Source: Paragorgia papillata
Taxonomy: Eukaryota; Cnidaria; Anthozoa; Scleralcyonacea; Coralliidae
Direction of reading: 5' to 3'
Length of the DNA: 64,000 nucleotides
Assembly: GCA_035771165.1 (NCBI GenBank)
Contig: JAWNZC010000351.1
Span: 10,372,501 to 10,436,500, forward strand
The position numbers were made by a program, and so were the translations under genes. The notes beneath the pieces are model-generated. The model saw only the letters and a list, made by a program, of their open reading frames with translations. It did no database searches and was not told the DNA's origin. Of this stretch, positions 1 to 13,500 are shown piece by piece (the first letter of the stretch is position 1; every line of letters begins with the position of its first letter).

Positions 1-365
1 AGGAAAAACATTTCAGCAAACTCTTCGGTTGGAAAAAATTATATTCATATCTCAAACTCATTAATAATTCATGAAGAAAACACAAAGGAAATCAGTACCG
101 TGTCGGTGGTTTGGATATCGGATTTTCTCTTAAAATATATACTGATTTGTTTGAGATGCTATATCATACACTCGGAGGAGTGTTTCATCAGGATATCCAA
201 ACACCTCGAAGTTTGTTCAAAAACCTCGGCTTCGCCTCGGTTTTCAACAAACGTCTCGGTGTTTGGATATCCTGATGAAACACTCCTCCGAGTGTATGAT
301 ATATTGCGTCATATCTCCGTTTGTCGATCGCGGATATATTATTATATATTTCACACAATCTAAAT
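1..365. repeat. Dispersed hairpin repeat family A, copy 1
   Basis: Bases about 160-302 form a long hairpin: the left arm carries ggagtgtttcatcaggatat and the right arm its reverse complement. The flanking bases 40-105 recur at 60820-60890. Related copies lie at 47755-47935, 58640-58690, 60555-60800 and 60810-61040. This is a non-coding dispersed element; ORFs in it are artefacts of the hairpin. Confidence 0.7.
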
Positions 366-435
366 GACGCCCGCACTTATAATCGGAGTGCATATATAAA
401 AGCAGTATATTTTTGCAAACTTATGAGCGTTCTAC

Positions 436-551
436 TTATGTGATTAGTTGTCCCATTCGGGTGGTGAAATAATACAAAATTATAGAGCTAAATTCCAATA
501 GGATAAATATGGCCAGCATTTCCGATTGTTTCGGTCCACGGCCATGACAAA
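436..551. repeat. Dispersed repeat B, copy 1
   Basis: The stretch with gtggtgaaataatac, agagctaaattcc and aggataaatatggcc also occurs at 5165-5345 with about 80-85% identity by eye. It lies in the beta-galactosidase intron beside exon 5. Confidence 0.5.
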
Positions 552-557
552 ACTTAC

Positions 558-650
558 GTCATATAAAGTCTTCATATACTGTGCGCTGTGTCCAAAGTGT
601 GCATACTCGTTTTCAACTTGAAAAGCAATTATAGGCCCACCTCTTTGGTA
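558..650 (-). CDS. GLB1L-like exon 5 (acid/base Glu region)
   Basis: This 93-base exon is in phase 0 at both ends, with acceptor TTTATTAG and donor GTAAGT (557-552). It encodes [16 protein letters not shown], then [15 protein letters not shown]. In GH35 enzymes the Glu of the NEY motif is the acid/base catalyst. No further exon is visible in bases 1-551, which hold repeats. Confidence 0.88.
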
Positions 651-2844
651 CTAATAAAATAAAATGAATCTAAATGGTAATGAGTATAGCGTGACATGAC
701 GTTTAACACAAACATTAGGATTTTAGTTGAATTCGATCCTTTTTTTAAAGAATTCCACAGCACAAAATTTGCTTAACGTATACCCCTTGACGAGCAAGCG
801 CGCATGTAGACGCACTTTTATAGTATTTTACTCTGGCTAACGCCAAACGATTTTACTCTTCAAGGGAAGACTCCTGCATGGTAGTCAAAGGGTTAACTTC
901 TTGACATTGTTAAAGGTTGGTTAATGAGGGGGACATTGGGATTTTCGGTATTGTAGTATTGTGGTGTTTATCGTGCGGTATTTCGGTAATTTTGCCGCTT
1001 CGGGACGGTTTTTTGTTTTATCATGCATTCAAGCAGTTTCGGTATTTATCAGTTTATTTTTTTCGGGGTATTACAGTTCAGAGTACCCCCCAATGCCCCC
1101 CACAGTGAACTCGATGTAAGTTAAAATGTGATACCTGGAACGCTAACGAAGAACCAAAAAGTGAGGCAAAAATTTCCAGGCCTCTGCGCGGTTTGCAGGT
1201 AGGATTCAGTCTCCCACAAAATGTTTTTTACACGGCCGCTAGTCTTGAGCGAACTGCGAAGGCTCGAAAAGGTTTGAAAAAATTATTTATCAAATTATTT
1301 TGTCAGACTAAACGTGCATTTAATGGTTTCCCATTGTTGTGCATGCAGTGCTGTTGTTGTTTTATTTACTGTATAGCAGTCCGAAATTATACAGTAAATT
1401 AAGCTCGGGTCTCGGGATGAAAATAGGCTGAGAAAACAGACGTCCTTTTGCTGGCTATGATGAAAACAGCCAGCTGAAAAGGTGAGAACAAGAGTGAGAA
1501 AGCTATTGTTGTACGAGTTTGAAGACGTATTGATACTTGATATTCAATGTCATTTTCTTATTTCTGCTCCTTTAATTCTTTGTTCGAATGTGTTAAACGG
1601 CATTATGATATTTTAAGAAATAACTGACAACTGAGGCCTGGAATTTTTTGCCTCACTTTTTGCCCCCCGAATGACTGGACGTTAGCGTTCCAGGTATCAG
1701 ATTTTAACTTACATCGAGTTCAATGTGCCCCCTCGTTAATTCTTCTCTTAATTCTCAAGTAAAATCGTTTAGCCTAGCTCTTATTAGTCTGTTAAATTTA
1801 AGAAGACTTCGTGTAGGACTGAAACTGACGTTAGTCTCTTCTTTGCTTTGCTAGAAATTTTAAAAGCAATAAGCAAAGATTTAATTAATTTCGCGGTCTT
1901 TGTCGTTTGAAGCATGAACGCTGTATAGCAAAAAATTAAATTCTAATGAACTATAAATCTAACATTTCTTGTTTCTTGTTTGACAAACTCCGGATTAATT
2001 TCTGCGCCTTTTATTGACAAAATTGCTTTTTCTCTGCAATGGCTATAGTTTATTTCAACCTGCAAACGTTGCAATCTAAATGTACAAATTGTTCTAACCT
2101 AGCTTCTTGAGGCTTTTATAACAGCACACATCAAACTGGAGTTTCATAACAATAGAGTTGATGTTCGCGTGCATAAATATGTTTCTTGCCCAACTCAGGC
2201 TCATTTTAGCCCGAGCCGCAAATCAAAGACAGTACAGTAAACAGTATCTTGAACAGTGCCATCACCCCGCCGGCGTGTATTTCATTGCAATAAATATTTA
2301 CATATATATAATAAATAACCTACATGTAAAACTTGACAGAAAAACGCAACATTTGTCATCAAAACAATATTTGCTTCAAAGTATATTGACAACAAAATAT
2401 ACAACACCGTCAACAACAAACCAATAGTGATTTACAACCAGGGACGTAGCCAGGATTTTGAAAGGGGAGGAGCAAAGCGGAAACCTATGAAATCTAGAGT
2501 CTCTAAAATGGCATTTCCTGCATTTTGGGAGAAGATTTTACACAATTCTGAAAGTTTGAAAAGTCATGAAATACTAAAAAAAAAACCCGTTGAGTTAAGT
2601 TACATGCGTGCGATACATCAATAAACGTCCAATAGTAACACTTCATAACCATATTTTGTTATCATATACCCGGGTATATACATAAACAAGCACGGAGACT
2701 GGATTAGGAGCCAAGGAAGGTACCATTTCATATTATTATAGTCACTAGCGTCAGAAGAGCGACTGAGATCCAGTCAATAACCGCTGGGTAAATCACCTGT
2801 GCATCTGAGTACGAGTGTTCAAAACAAAATTTCATCATGCAAAT

Positions 2845-2877
<33 letters not shown>

Positions 2878-5800
2878 GGGGGGAGAGTTTAGAACTGTTA
2901 AAACTGATAGGCTCAAATCCGCAACATACACTACAATGCCCGATAAAATTATTTATAATAAACGTGAACTTATATATACCTGTAATGGCAGCAGCAGAGG
3001 AAGTAAATTACTGAAGTATCTATCCACCGCTTGAATAAATGGCGTTGATAGAGATCTTATTTGTAACTTACGATCACGCAGAAGCCAACTAAAATAAGTG
3101 AGAGATAAAAAGACATGTTTGAAACGTACGGTGCATGCATAATTCAATTCAATTCAATTCAATTCAATTCAATTCAATTCAATTCAATTCAATTTAATTT
3201 AAAATGAAATTTATATTGCGCAAATTTCATAAAAATGATCAAGGGCGCATTACAAACCAATGAAAGTAAAATATTACAGTCATCATAAAATGTTACAAGT
3301 ACGTAGAACATGACTATAGGTTAAAAGCACGTTTAAAAAGAAAGGTCTTAATGTGACTCTTAAAAATTGATAAAGAATTTCCCTGGGTACTGAGTTCCAT
3401 AGTTTTGGGGCTGCAAATGCAAACGCCCTATCTCGTAATGTTGCAAAGTGATTTACCAGGTGGTGATAGTATAATGTCTCATCATTATTACGTAGATTAT
3501 ACCTAGAGGACATTTTGACTTTGATAATATTACAAATATAATCAGGAGCAATACCATGAATTGCTTTGAACGTAATCAATACGATCTTGAATTCAATACG
3601 ATGATTAATCGGAAGCCAGTGGAGATTAATGTAATATAAAGGTGTGATATGACAAAATCTAGGTAATTTACAAATAAGCCTGGCCTCTGCGTTCTGTACT
3701 CGTTCTGTAATTTGGCTAGCTGATACTGCGGCAAACCAAACAATAAACTATTGCAGTAATCCAGCCGTGTGGTGGTAATAAATGCATGAACCAGAATCTC
3801 CGCTGAGTCACGCGACAGATATTTTCTAATTCTTCTAATATTGTGCAGATGATAGAAAGCTGTTTTGCATACTTTGTTAATGTGCGTTTCCACGGTGATT
3901 TTTTTGTCGAACCAGGACCCTAGGTTTCTAACGCTCTTCGACTTATCTACAGCTGAATCACCGATGTTGGTATGAGAAATAGTAACTTTGGCGAGTTGCT
4001 GTTTAGTACCTATAATAAGAAATTCGGTTTTTCCATCGTTAAGTAAAAGTTTATCATATTCCTCATCCATGAGCGGATATCTCGTATACCATTTTCCATA
4101 GCAGCTAAGGCTTCATCTTGATCAAGTTGGCTATCCGGCTTAAATGACAAATATAGCTGGGTGTCATCTGCAAAATAGCAATTGAGCATCTGGTAAGCTT
4201 GGTTTTTTTTTCCAATAATATCGAACAGTTTGGAGGCATAAATGATATAAAGCAAGGGACCAAGACAAGATCCCTGAGGGACGCCACAGTTTAACTGGAA
4301 ATAATTTGATAATACACCTGAAATATAGATGCGTTGACTGCTGTTAGTGAGGTATGATGCAAACCAATCTAAAAGGTTTCCAGTTACACCAAGTGTAGAA
4401 TTAAGCTTATTTAGGAGTATCGTATGATCTACTGTGTCAAACGCAGCACTAAGATCTAGTAATACCAAGAGAACAACATTCTGAGAATTCATTTTCATAA
4501 GTATGTCATTCCTAACTTTCAATAACGTCGTTTCTGTGCTGTGATTCTGCCCACGACTTGAATTAAAATACGAGTTTGATGGGCTGGCTGTTTGGCAAAA
4601 AGTTTTACTTTACTGATAGTGACATAGTCAAAACAACACAATATATATATACAGCTGTACCCACCTAGGAAGTCCTCCAAATTCCCACTCGGCACAAATA
4701 TAAGGACCAGGACGGACAATCACAAACAAACCTAACTTTTGGGCAATCCCTATGTACTTCCTATAATTTACAGAAAAGTAAAAATAAAAGACACTATATA
4801 AACATCACCATCATCAGTCAATTCAATTCAAGTTACTTCGAGATGTGATGCAAAGGAAAACTTGAGTGTGGGTCGTTCATTGAGACTGCAACCAATTGCC
4901 TAATTAGCGGACAATCACAAACAAACCTAACTTTTGGGCAAGCCCTATGTACTTCCTAAAATTTACAGAAAACTAAAAATAAAAGACACTATATAAACAT
5001 CACCATCATCAGTCAATTCAATTCAATTCAAGTTACTTCGAGATGTCATGAAAAGGAAAATTTAAGTGTGGGCCGTTCATTGAGACTGCAACCAATTGCC
5101 TAATTAGCATGCAAGTTGTTTTAACTTGGAAACAATATGTTTCTGCAACTGCAATAAACTATGGATCGTTTTCACTCACGTGATCGGTGGCCCCATTGGG
5201 GTGGTGAAACAATACCAAATTTTTAAATAAGAATAGAGCTAAATTCCCATAGGATAAAGATGGTACACCAATATGGCCGCCATTTCATTGTTTCGGTACA
5301 CCAATATGGCCGCCGTGACGTCAGATGAAACGTTTTCGTGTGACGTCACGGAGCAAGTCAAACGTCACGGTGGCCATATAACCATGCATATTGTTGCAGA
5401 AATAATGAAATGGCAGCAATATAATTGTACTATTTTTATCCGATATATGAAAATTTAGTACCGTCCCAATATACGAGGTTACCGATCACACGAATGAATA
5501 CAATCCATAAAACAACGCCTTGTTTAGTGCATGGACACTTCAAGTTCAAATCAGCAGGCGACGGTATAAGTTGAGAAAAAGCAAATCCTACCGCACCGTA
5601 TATGACCCAACTTGGATGATTGCATGTCGCCGCTGTGGTCGTAGAGTGTAAGTTACCTGATATCGGCAATTCCATCAAAATTGAACACTCCTGGAGATGG
5701 TTCATGTAAATTCCAAGGAACATATCTAAAACACAACATTAAATATGCAGTTTAGTCAACCTCTATGTAGACTTTCTCGAAAATTACAGGCTTGTTTAAA

Positions 5801-7487
5801 AGAGCAATCAGTTCGAACACTCGTAAAAAGCTTTAAAGCATCTTATATAACCTTCCTTGAGCGATTTTGAAATCGGAGAAAAAGTCTCACTCGTTTTTGA
5901 ACTATTACTGATTAAACTTTACGACTTTCAATTTATATGCATTAATTAAGAAGTAGTAAAAAAGGGCCATTTATACGGGAGAAAAGAGGTCGCGACTTAA
6001 TTAAGACGCGTCCTATTTAAGGCTACGTCCACACGTATACGTTTTCGTAGCGTTTTCATATTGTTTCAGGTAAGTAGACCATTATTTTCTATTCCCTTGA
6101 GGATGGAGAACAATATGAAAACGCTACGAAAACATATACGTGTGGACGTAGCCACAAGTCAAGAACACACTCGTATATAAATAGTAAATTTGTTCGTGTT
6201 TAAAGTAAGTCGCGACTAAAATAAGCTAGTCCAAAATAACGACGACTTATTAGAAATTGACCGTTTATACGGGTGTGCTTGCGTTTTATATAAGTCGCGT
6301 CTTATTTAAGATGGTAGTTAACCCTAAAATTTGATCAACAAGTTCAAATTTTTAAATTTTTCTTTTTTACTTTATTTACTTCATTATTTATTGTACTTTC
6401 ACCCCCTCAACTTTTCCCCCCAGTATTTCAAAGATTTTCTTCGAAATATTCATTTATCTGGAAAGGTGTCATAAAATTTTGCATAGCAACAATTTATGAT
6501 GTTGTTGTTTACTTCGGTTGCTATGGGCTTTTCTCGCCCAAAATTTATAATTTTTTTGTTTTTGTCACTTTTTGACCAAAACCCCTTCGATGGACCCTGA
6601 AACCAACCGAGCCGTGTTTTGCTGTGTTTACCTTGTGAAGTTGACTGAGAAGCGATGGTGGATAGTGAACAATCTTTTTCAATCGAGTGCATCGCGAAGC
6701 GCGTTTTTAAGTGATTTTGTGGAGTAAAAATGGAGGAGAATGATGGGAGAAAGTTTAGATCGGTAAAGAGAAAGAAAAGAAGGGTTTTTTTTTATAAAAG
6801 ACCGCAAGAGAAGGCCGAAACTTTCAGTAATGGCGCTGCCGCCATGGATGGTAATCCTTGCAGTTCTTCTGCTGTCAGCGACATTCCAGTCCCTAATTCG
6901 ACTGCTGATCTTGAAAATATATCGACTAAGAAGCTACTGAACACTTCTTTCGATAAATTGGAGAGCAGCAGAGGCATTTTGACTCGACAACAAGCCAAAG
7001 AAGTTAGACTTGGATCGGCATCTGATGTTGAAATTGCAACAGGATTCAAGATGCAGGATGCTGTTCTTTTGAGTGAGTGCATATCAACCGCAACAATATG
7101 CAGTTCTTGCCATCAACCAACTTCGAAACTTCAACTTTACGAAAGAAATGGCAAATTAGAACGTTTATCTGAGTCTTTGTTTTTAAAATGCTCGTCCTGT
7201 ATGGTGGAGACCCCATTGGCAACAAGCAAGTGTCTGGGTGGCAAGGGTGGAGGTGGACCGGGCGGTGGGCCACATAAAGTGATAGCTTACATGTGGAGGC
7301 AATTAATGCTAAATCAATTGCTGAATATAAATCACTTAATATTACTAACCTTAACGTGAATGTATATAATATTATTAATCAATTATGTATTATTTTTATT
7401 AGTTATCTTGTATTAGTTAGTTAGTTTATACACGGCTCCAGGGAAGAGCACATTATGCGAATGGGACTCCGTGTTCTAAATAAAGTC

Positions 7488-7522
<35 letters not shown>

Positions 7523-10500
7523 TTTTGAGGTAATTGGTATGCATAATCCTATTTTCTAATAGTTTTAGTGTACAAAGCCAGTGGCGGATCCAGGGGGGTT
7601 ATGGGGGTTGCAACCCCCCTGGGCCTATTATATATGGTGTATTATATTATATATAATATATAAATTGTGTTTAGTGTATAATATAGTATATAAAAATCAC
7701 TATTTCTGATCCTAATATTGTCCCCAAAATGCAGGAAATAGCATTTCAGGGTATCAGAAATCAAAAAATTTCCGGGGGAGCATACCCCCGCACCCCCTAG
7801 AGGTGTCAACCCCCTCTTAAAAAAATTCTGGACCACCCCTGAAAGTCTATCATATGAACATATTTATCTTACTGTAACTCTTTGGAAATGTATAGTTGAC
7901 CTTTTTTGTCAACAGTTTTGTAACTTCACATAGCAGTAAATTAGTTCAAAATGTTTGTTCATGTTTAACCTTGATTTTCTCAAAACGATAGAATTTTGCT
8001 GTATTAAAGTTGTGGCAAGTCTAAATTAAAGGAAATTTGATGGATTAGCTTCATTTTTGGACTGCAAGTGTATCTAGTGCTTTATGCAATAAAGAACCTT
8101 GGTTGATGGTAAAGGTGCATTTAAAGTGAAAGAAGAATTAGCTACGCTTGAATTTATAGTTCATTCGAAGTCACCATATATTTGCAAATCTTAATTGTGT
8201 CGAGGAGCTTAAAAAACGCCACGGTGTAATAAATAATCTGCGAAAAGTCGAGGCCGACCTCTACGATTTACATCATTCAACACTTCCATGCCAGTCGTGA
8301 GAAATCGATAGTGCGAGTACTCACACGAGTTCTCCGTCGAAACGACTTGCTACCCCGTTCCAGACAATATAAATCGCAATCAGCTTGGAATATTAAATAA
8401 TTTATTTAATATTTTCAGATGAAACTTGCAACTTTCGAACATAAACAAACGTGAAAATAATCGCAAGCCTAATAATGGTGGCTTGCAAATGGCAGTATTG
8501 GTGTGGTAATTATGCTAGCATATAAAATTAATTATTTTGGTTCACGTGATCAGGAACACGATTTGATGTTATAATGGCCAATATGTCATTAAAGTATTAC
8601 TGTATACATATGAGGAACATGACTGGTTCAAAGTTGTTTCTACAATGAATATCTTTTTACTCAATCTATATGCATCAAAATTTATACAGTATCAAAATGA
8701 ACATCAAGATACGGCTATTAAACATACTTGTGACAAAATTACATACTCAAAGGTTCAAAGCACTTACAACATTGAATATAAATCCTAATGGATCAATAAG
8801 ACTACTGTCCATTGCCGATCTCAAACTCAAAGACAAGCAACAGTCAGTAAAAACACATGGTACACAGAACATACATTTGTATACAAGCTTCCTACTCGAT
8901 AACAAATATAAAATTCGTTTAGTAATAAAGCACATAAATAATATGCAAAAATATAAAGATACTGTCGTGATCAATGTCAACAAACAGGAGAAAGCGCTTA
9001 CTAGGATAGAAACACAATTCGCAATACACAAAACACTATTGCCTGTATTTAAGGTATTTCCACACAGCGTTCATATGTCGAGTCTCTTCGGGTGTTAAAT
9101 ATCAACACAGCACGATCATGTTTAATCAGCGATTGTATCAAGATACCTGCCAGCGAAATTACTGAACAATAACTACGTCTGTGAACACACTGAACATGTC
9201 CAAGAAAGAACACTTCACTTCAAACAACTTGATCAGACATCAGGCAAGCAAAGATTTATAGAAAGAACGCATATATGAAATTTTAGCTATAGCACGCATC
9301 AGTTTCGCAAAGCCTGACGGGATGACGTAATGATTGCCATTTCGAAACATGGACAACAAGAAACTATTTCTAAAAAGAACAAGACGCCTGGTCAGGCGTT
9401 CACTCGGGACAGTAAAACATACAGCGGGACAGTCACACTTCCTGTTTCTTTTACGCCTAGTTTATACGTCGGACAATCGTCGCATTTCAGACGAATTTAC
9501 AGTAATTTAATCAATTAAATGGGGAGTAAATTCGTCTAAGACGTTGTATCCGTGACATCCATCGTGATCAGACTGAAATGCGATGTCACGGCGCAACGAA
9601 TTAAATGTATAAATTTCCTGCTCTTAATTTAATTTTTTGTGTTTTAATGTGCAAAACATTACATTTGTCTGAATTAATTTCGTCGTAAACGAAGTCGCAT
9701 TGACAATCGACGAAGTTAATATGAATTATAAATTTGTCTTTATAATTAAATGCGACGATTGTGCGATCTATAAACCAGGCCTTACCTGCTAGCGTCTCGC
9801 AATTTTCCTGACAACGCAATTATTTTGGCAACGTTTTATTTGCCTCCTTACACGGTCAGAGGTGAATAGGAGAAATGTACATGTGGCGTCAGTACGACGG
9901 AAATTTTGCAGTTATTTATATGTAGATACATAAAATGTCGCTGTTTAGGAAAGCCGGCTACATTAGCGGTCATTTATGCCACCCAAAACACTGACCTTCA
10001 CGTACTATATATAGCACTGTGATTTTGCAGTGGCCCGAGTGAACGCCTGACCACGCGTCTTGTTAAATCTAAAGCGCCAACGAGCAGTTAGAATGCAATT
10101 TCGGAGAATTCAAAGAGGGGAAAGTTCCTACAGTACTCGGCATTCGCTTGTTCGTTAGTATTGTCACTTCGCTTCACTTCACACGGGATTGTTTACGTCG
10201 TTCAGCTAATTGTGCTAGATCAGCAATATTATTTCACTTCGTTTTGGCGTTTAACCACGCCTACAACTAAATTTTTTATGCGGAATTTTGATTTAATTGG
10301 ATAAGATCGAAGTTTTGGCTTATGCTGCCAACAACACTGCACCGCGATTGGACTATTTTCATCTGTGATGACAGTTTCTTTTGTGACGTCAATGGAAAGC
10401 TAACACAGTAACAGTTTCGTTCCTGCGGGGAACGAAACAAAAAAATAATAAAAATAACGAAGCCGAAACCTAGACTCGTCTACCACAGTAGCCCGAGTAA

Positions 10501-13500
10501 TAAATTGAAATATTCTATATATAACCAATTAACTGACGTTGGTAGCCAGTTATTAGGTACTTAAGTTGACGACGGCAACTTCGAGGACGACATCCTTCAA
10601 ACAAAACACAGTTAATAGAAGGGAGACTGGTTAGGCTAGCTGTACCACGTGACAAAACATGCTATTGATCACGGTTTATTTGTATCACGTGATGCAGAGA
10701 GGGGGTGGATTTCAAAGCTATTGTTGCGATCTTGAAAATCTGCGTCAGAAATCTTCCGTTCTGTGTCTTCTTTTTGTTCCTGTTGTTGCGGTATTGTCTT
10801 CAAATGATAGTTTGAAGATTTGCCTGGTGTAAAACTGTACGTTTTTTGGTTGTTCGACCAGTAGAAAGCACGGGCTTTCACTTTTCAAGATCCCAGCTGT
10901 TCGCGCAGACGATGGCAAGCAGACAGCATGGCTGGAGAGGAAAGCTAGAGGACAGCGGATCGAGGAAAACAATGTTTATGTTTGCGAACTTCATTTTACG
11001 CAAGATTGCATTCTTCAAGTGAGTTTTTATATATTCTGTTTCTGTTGCTGCGCGTCTTGTTATTTTCGTGGTGTGAGAACAAAGGGCCCTTTATGAATAA
11101 TTCAATGTCGGATTAAAATCGATATTGTTTTTAATTTCTAGATCCTAACGAAAAGTGTTGGTTACTGGAAGTATTCCAACGATAATTTACCTGCCAAAAG
11201 CCATGATGTTCTTAAAAAAGAGCGTCGTACTTTGATACGAGTCAGTGAAGAAGATATGCCATCTTCTCCGTCAGTCGACCCTTCGCACTTGTCGGTAAAT
11301 ATCAATATGGCAGATTTGCATAAGCATCTTGACGAGGAAAATATACAGTCTTGGAAAGTAGATACAGCTGAACATAGTAGCATTAAAAAGGAACTGTATG
11401 AGGCATTCACAGCATAGCTAATCACTATGTATTGAAGTGCTCAAAAAAGCTCAAGAAGCCTCTGCGGTGCAGAGAGTTACTACTTAACACTGTTTCATTA
11501 ATTAACCAGGATTGTAGTTATTGTCTATTTTTTTCCAATAATTTCTTCTTGTTTTGATAGTCTTTTTTAAATTTACTGTACATAGCTAATTAGTCAGATC
11601 CTCAATGCTAGTAGGTGTGAGACGATTTAAGTTACCACAAATTTTAACATTGTTACAAAACCTTGGCAAAGGTTTGAATCCTTGGGACTTCCCTCTTTCC
11701 ACTATTTTTTTTGGATATAAAACAAATTTACATGTAATTTGCATTTTTCCTCAATTTTGAAAACTTTTAAAATTTAAAAAAAATATATTTCCAGTTACAT
11801 TTTATGCCAGGTGACTAAACAAACAGGGAACAGTTAATGTAGAAATTGTTGTAAAGCTGTTCCACCTGTTTCATAAAAAATTTCTAAGTTCTCGAAACTT
11901 GGAAGCAATGGTCAGAGCATTGCACTAGAATTGCAAGATCGTGGGTTCAATTCCTGCCGGAAGGCCTGTGTAGTTGCATTTTTCACAACTGGTCCCGGTT
12001 TGGTCTTAAAATGTATATATTCTACACTCGAATTTTCCTTCACCTAAAATCCCTAGAACATGTATACAAATTACCTTGTTTTACTGTTATCAAGCTTGTA
12101 ACCTTGTATGCTCAGCCTGACACTTGGTGAGGTGTTCTACATATAACTTGATATTTGTAATGTAATTAATTAATTAATTTAGTAAGTAAGTAAGTAAGTA
12201 AGTAAATAAGTAAGTAAGTAAGTAAGTACCTTAAGTAACTAAAAGTAATTTTAATAAAATGGGTAGTGGCATGGAACCGGTCACATCACTGCAGCCCACG
12301 AAAGGAGAAACTCCTTCCCTCCAAAGTGGTACAATGTAACTTGTGAGTGTATTCGGAGATACAGTATGATAATTCAACAATGCAAATGACACTGGGGAAG
12401 ATCTAGCCATCAGTTTGAAGAGATCTATTGTAACCAGTTCCTGTTTGAACTTGAAGGTGGTGGTCTTGTGGATGTACAGTTGGTGATTGAACTTCCTGAT
12501 GGCAGAATATCGTAATCAACACTGCAAGTTATGTTAAGAATGAGAGATGCAGCCACAAATTTCAAGACATCCAAAGCAAAGATTTTACGCACAAGTTTTC
12601 AGAATTTTGTACACCGGTTTATTTTTAGGAACAACAAATAGTTTGAAAGGGTACAAACGAAATACTTGAATCTGTCTGTTGTGTATTTATTTTTGTCTCA
12701 CATATCATGTCATGTTTCATGTGTATTTTAAATTCTGAAAACTTGTGCGTAAAATCTTTGCTTTGGATGTCTTGAAATTTGTGGCTGCATCTCTCATTCT
12801 TAACATAACTTGCAGTGTTGATTACTATTTTATAATTATTTTTGGAAAAGAAGATCAAGAATTGTGATATATACAATGATAGAATAGAACATAAAATCTT
12901 GGTTTGTCACTGTTAATGATACAATATTTTCTTGTTAAAACTGCCCTCAGAATACAAGGAATAGTAGTGTTTCAGAGACTACATGCAGTAAATCAAAAAT
13001 TTCTGGAGGAGCATGCCCAGGGAAAGTACTAGAAAAAAGTAACTTAGATTTAACCTAAGACAGCGAATTGTGAAGTGCGAAGTATAAGTATAATTAAAAT
13101 ACATGTATTAACTACATTTTAAGCTTTAATTTTATATTTATTAACAACATTTCCCAAGTACAAATTTTATGTGGTCAGATTGATTGGCCACGAACAACAT
13201 GTTATCTCATTTCAGTGACTTAGCTATGGGAGATTCTAAAGCAGAAAGTCATATGTTCAAATGTTTTCTCAAAATCTAGTCAAGTGATCTAAAAGTGAAC
13301 ACCCACATACACATTTATAACAAATTTGGAATGTGTCGCACTGTCGCCCTACTATAAACAATTTAAATATAAGAACCTTTTTGAGCCTGATATTTGAAAA
13401 ATAGTTAGTTTTAATTGCATGGTGGCGAAGTACCAAACAAGAACAATATCAAAATTCGGTTATATATTTTTCATGTCACCAGTAAGATCAAAACAGCTAC

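Noticed and set aside
2728..2931. Minus-strand ORF with a long proline run
   Set aside because: It is only the complement of the 32-G tract and its flanks.
5436..5723. 95-codon minus-strand ORF
   Set aside because: It overlaps beta-galactosidase exon 2 in the wrong phase; the true reading is one base off and bounded by splice sites.
8670..9098. 142-codon ORF on the plus strand
   Set aside because: Lys/Asn/Ile-rich composition, no motif, and it lies in an intron; likely chance in AT-rich DNA.
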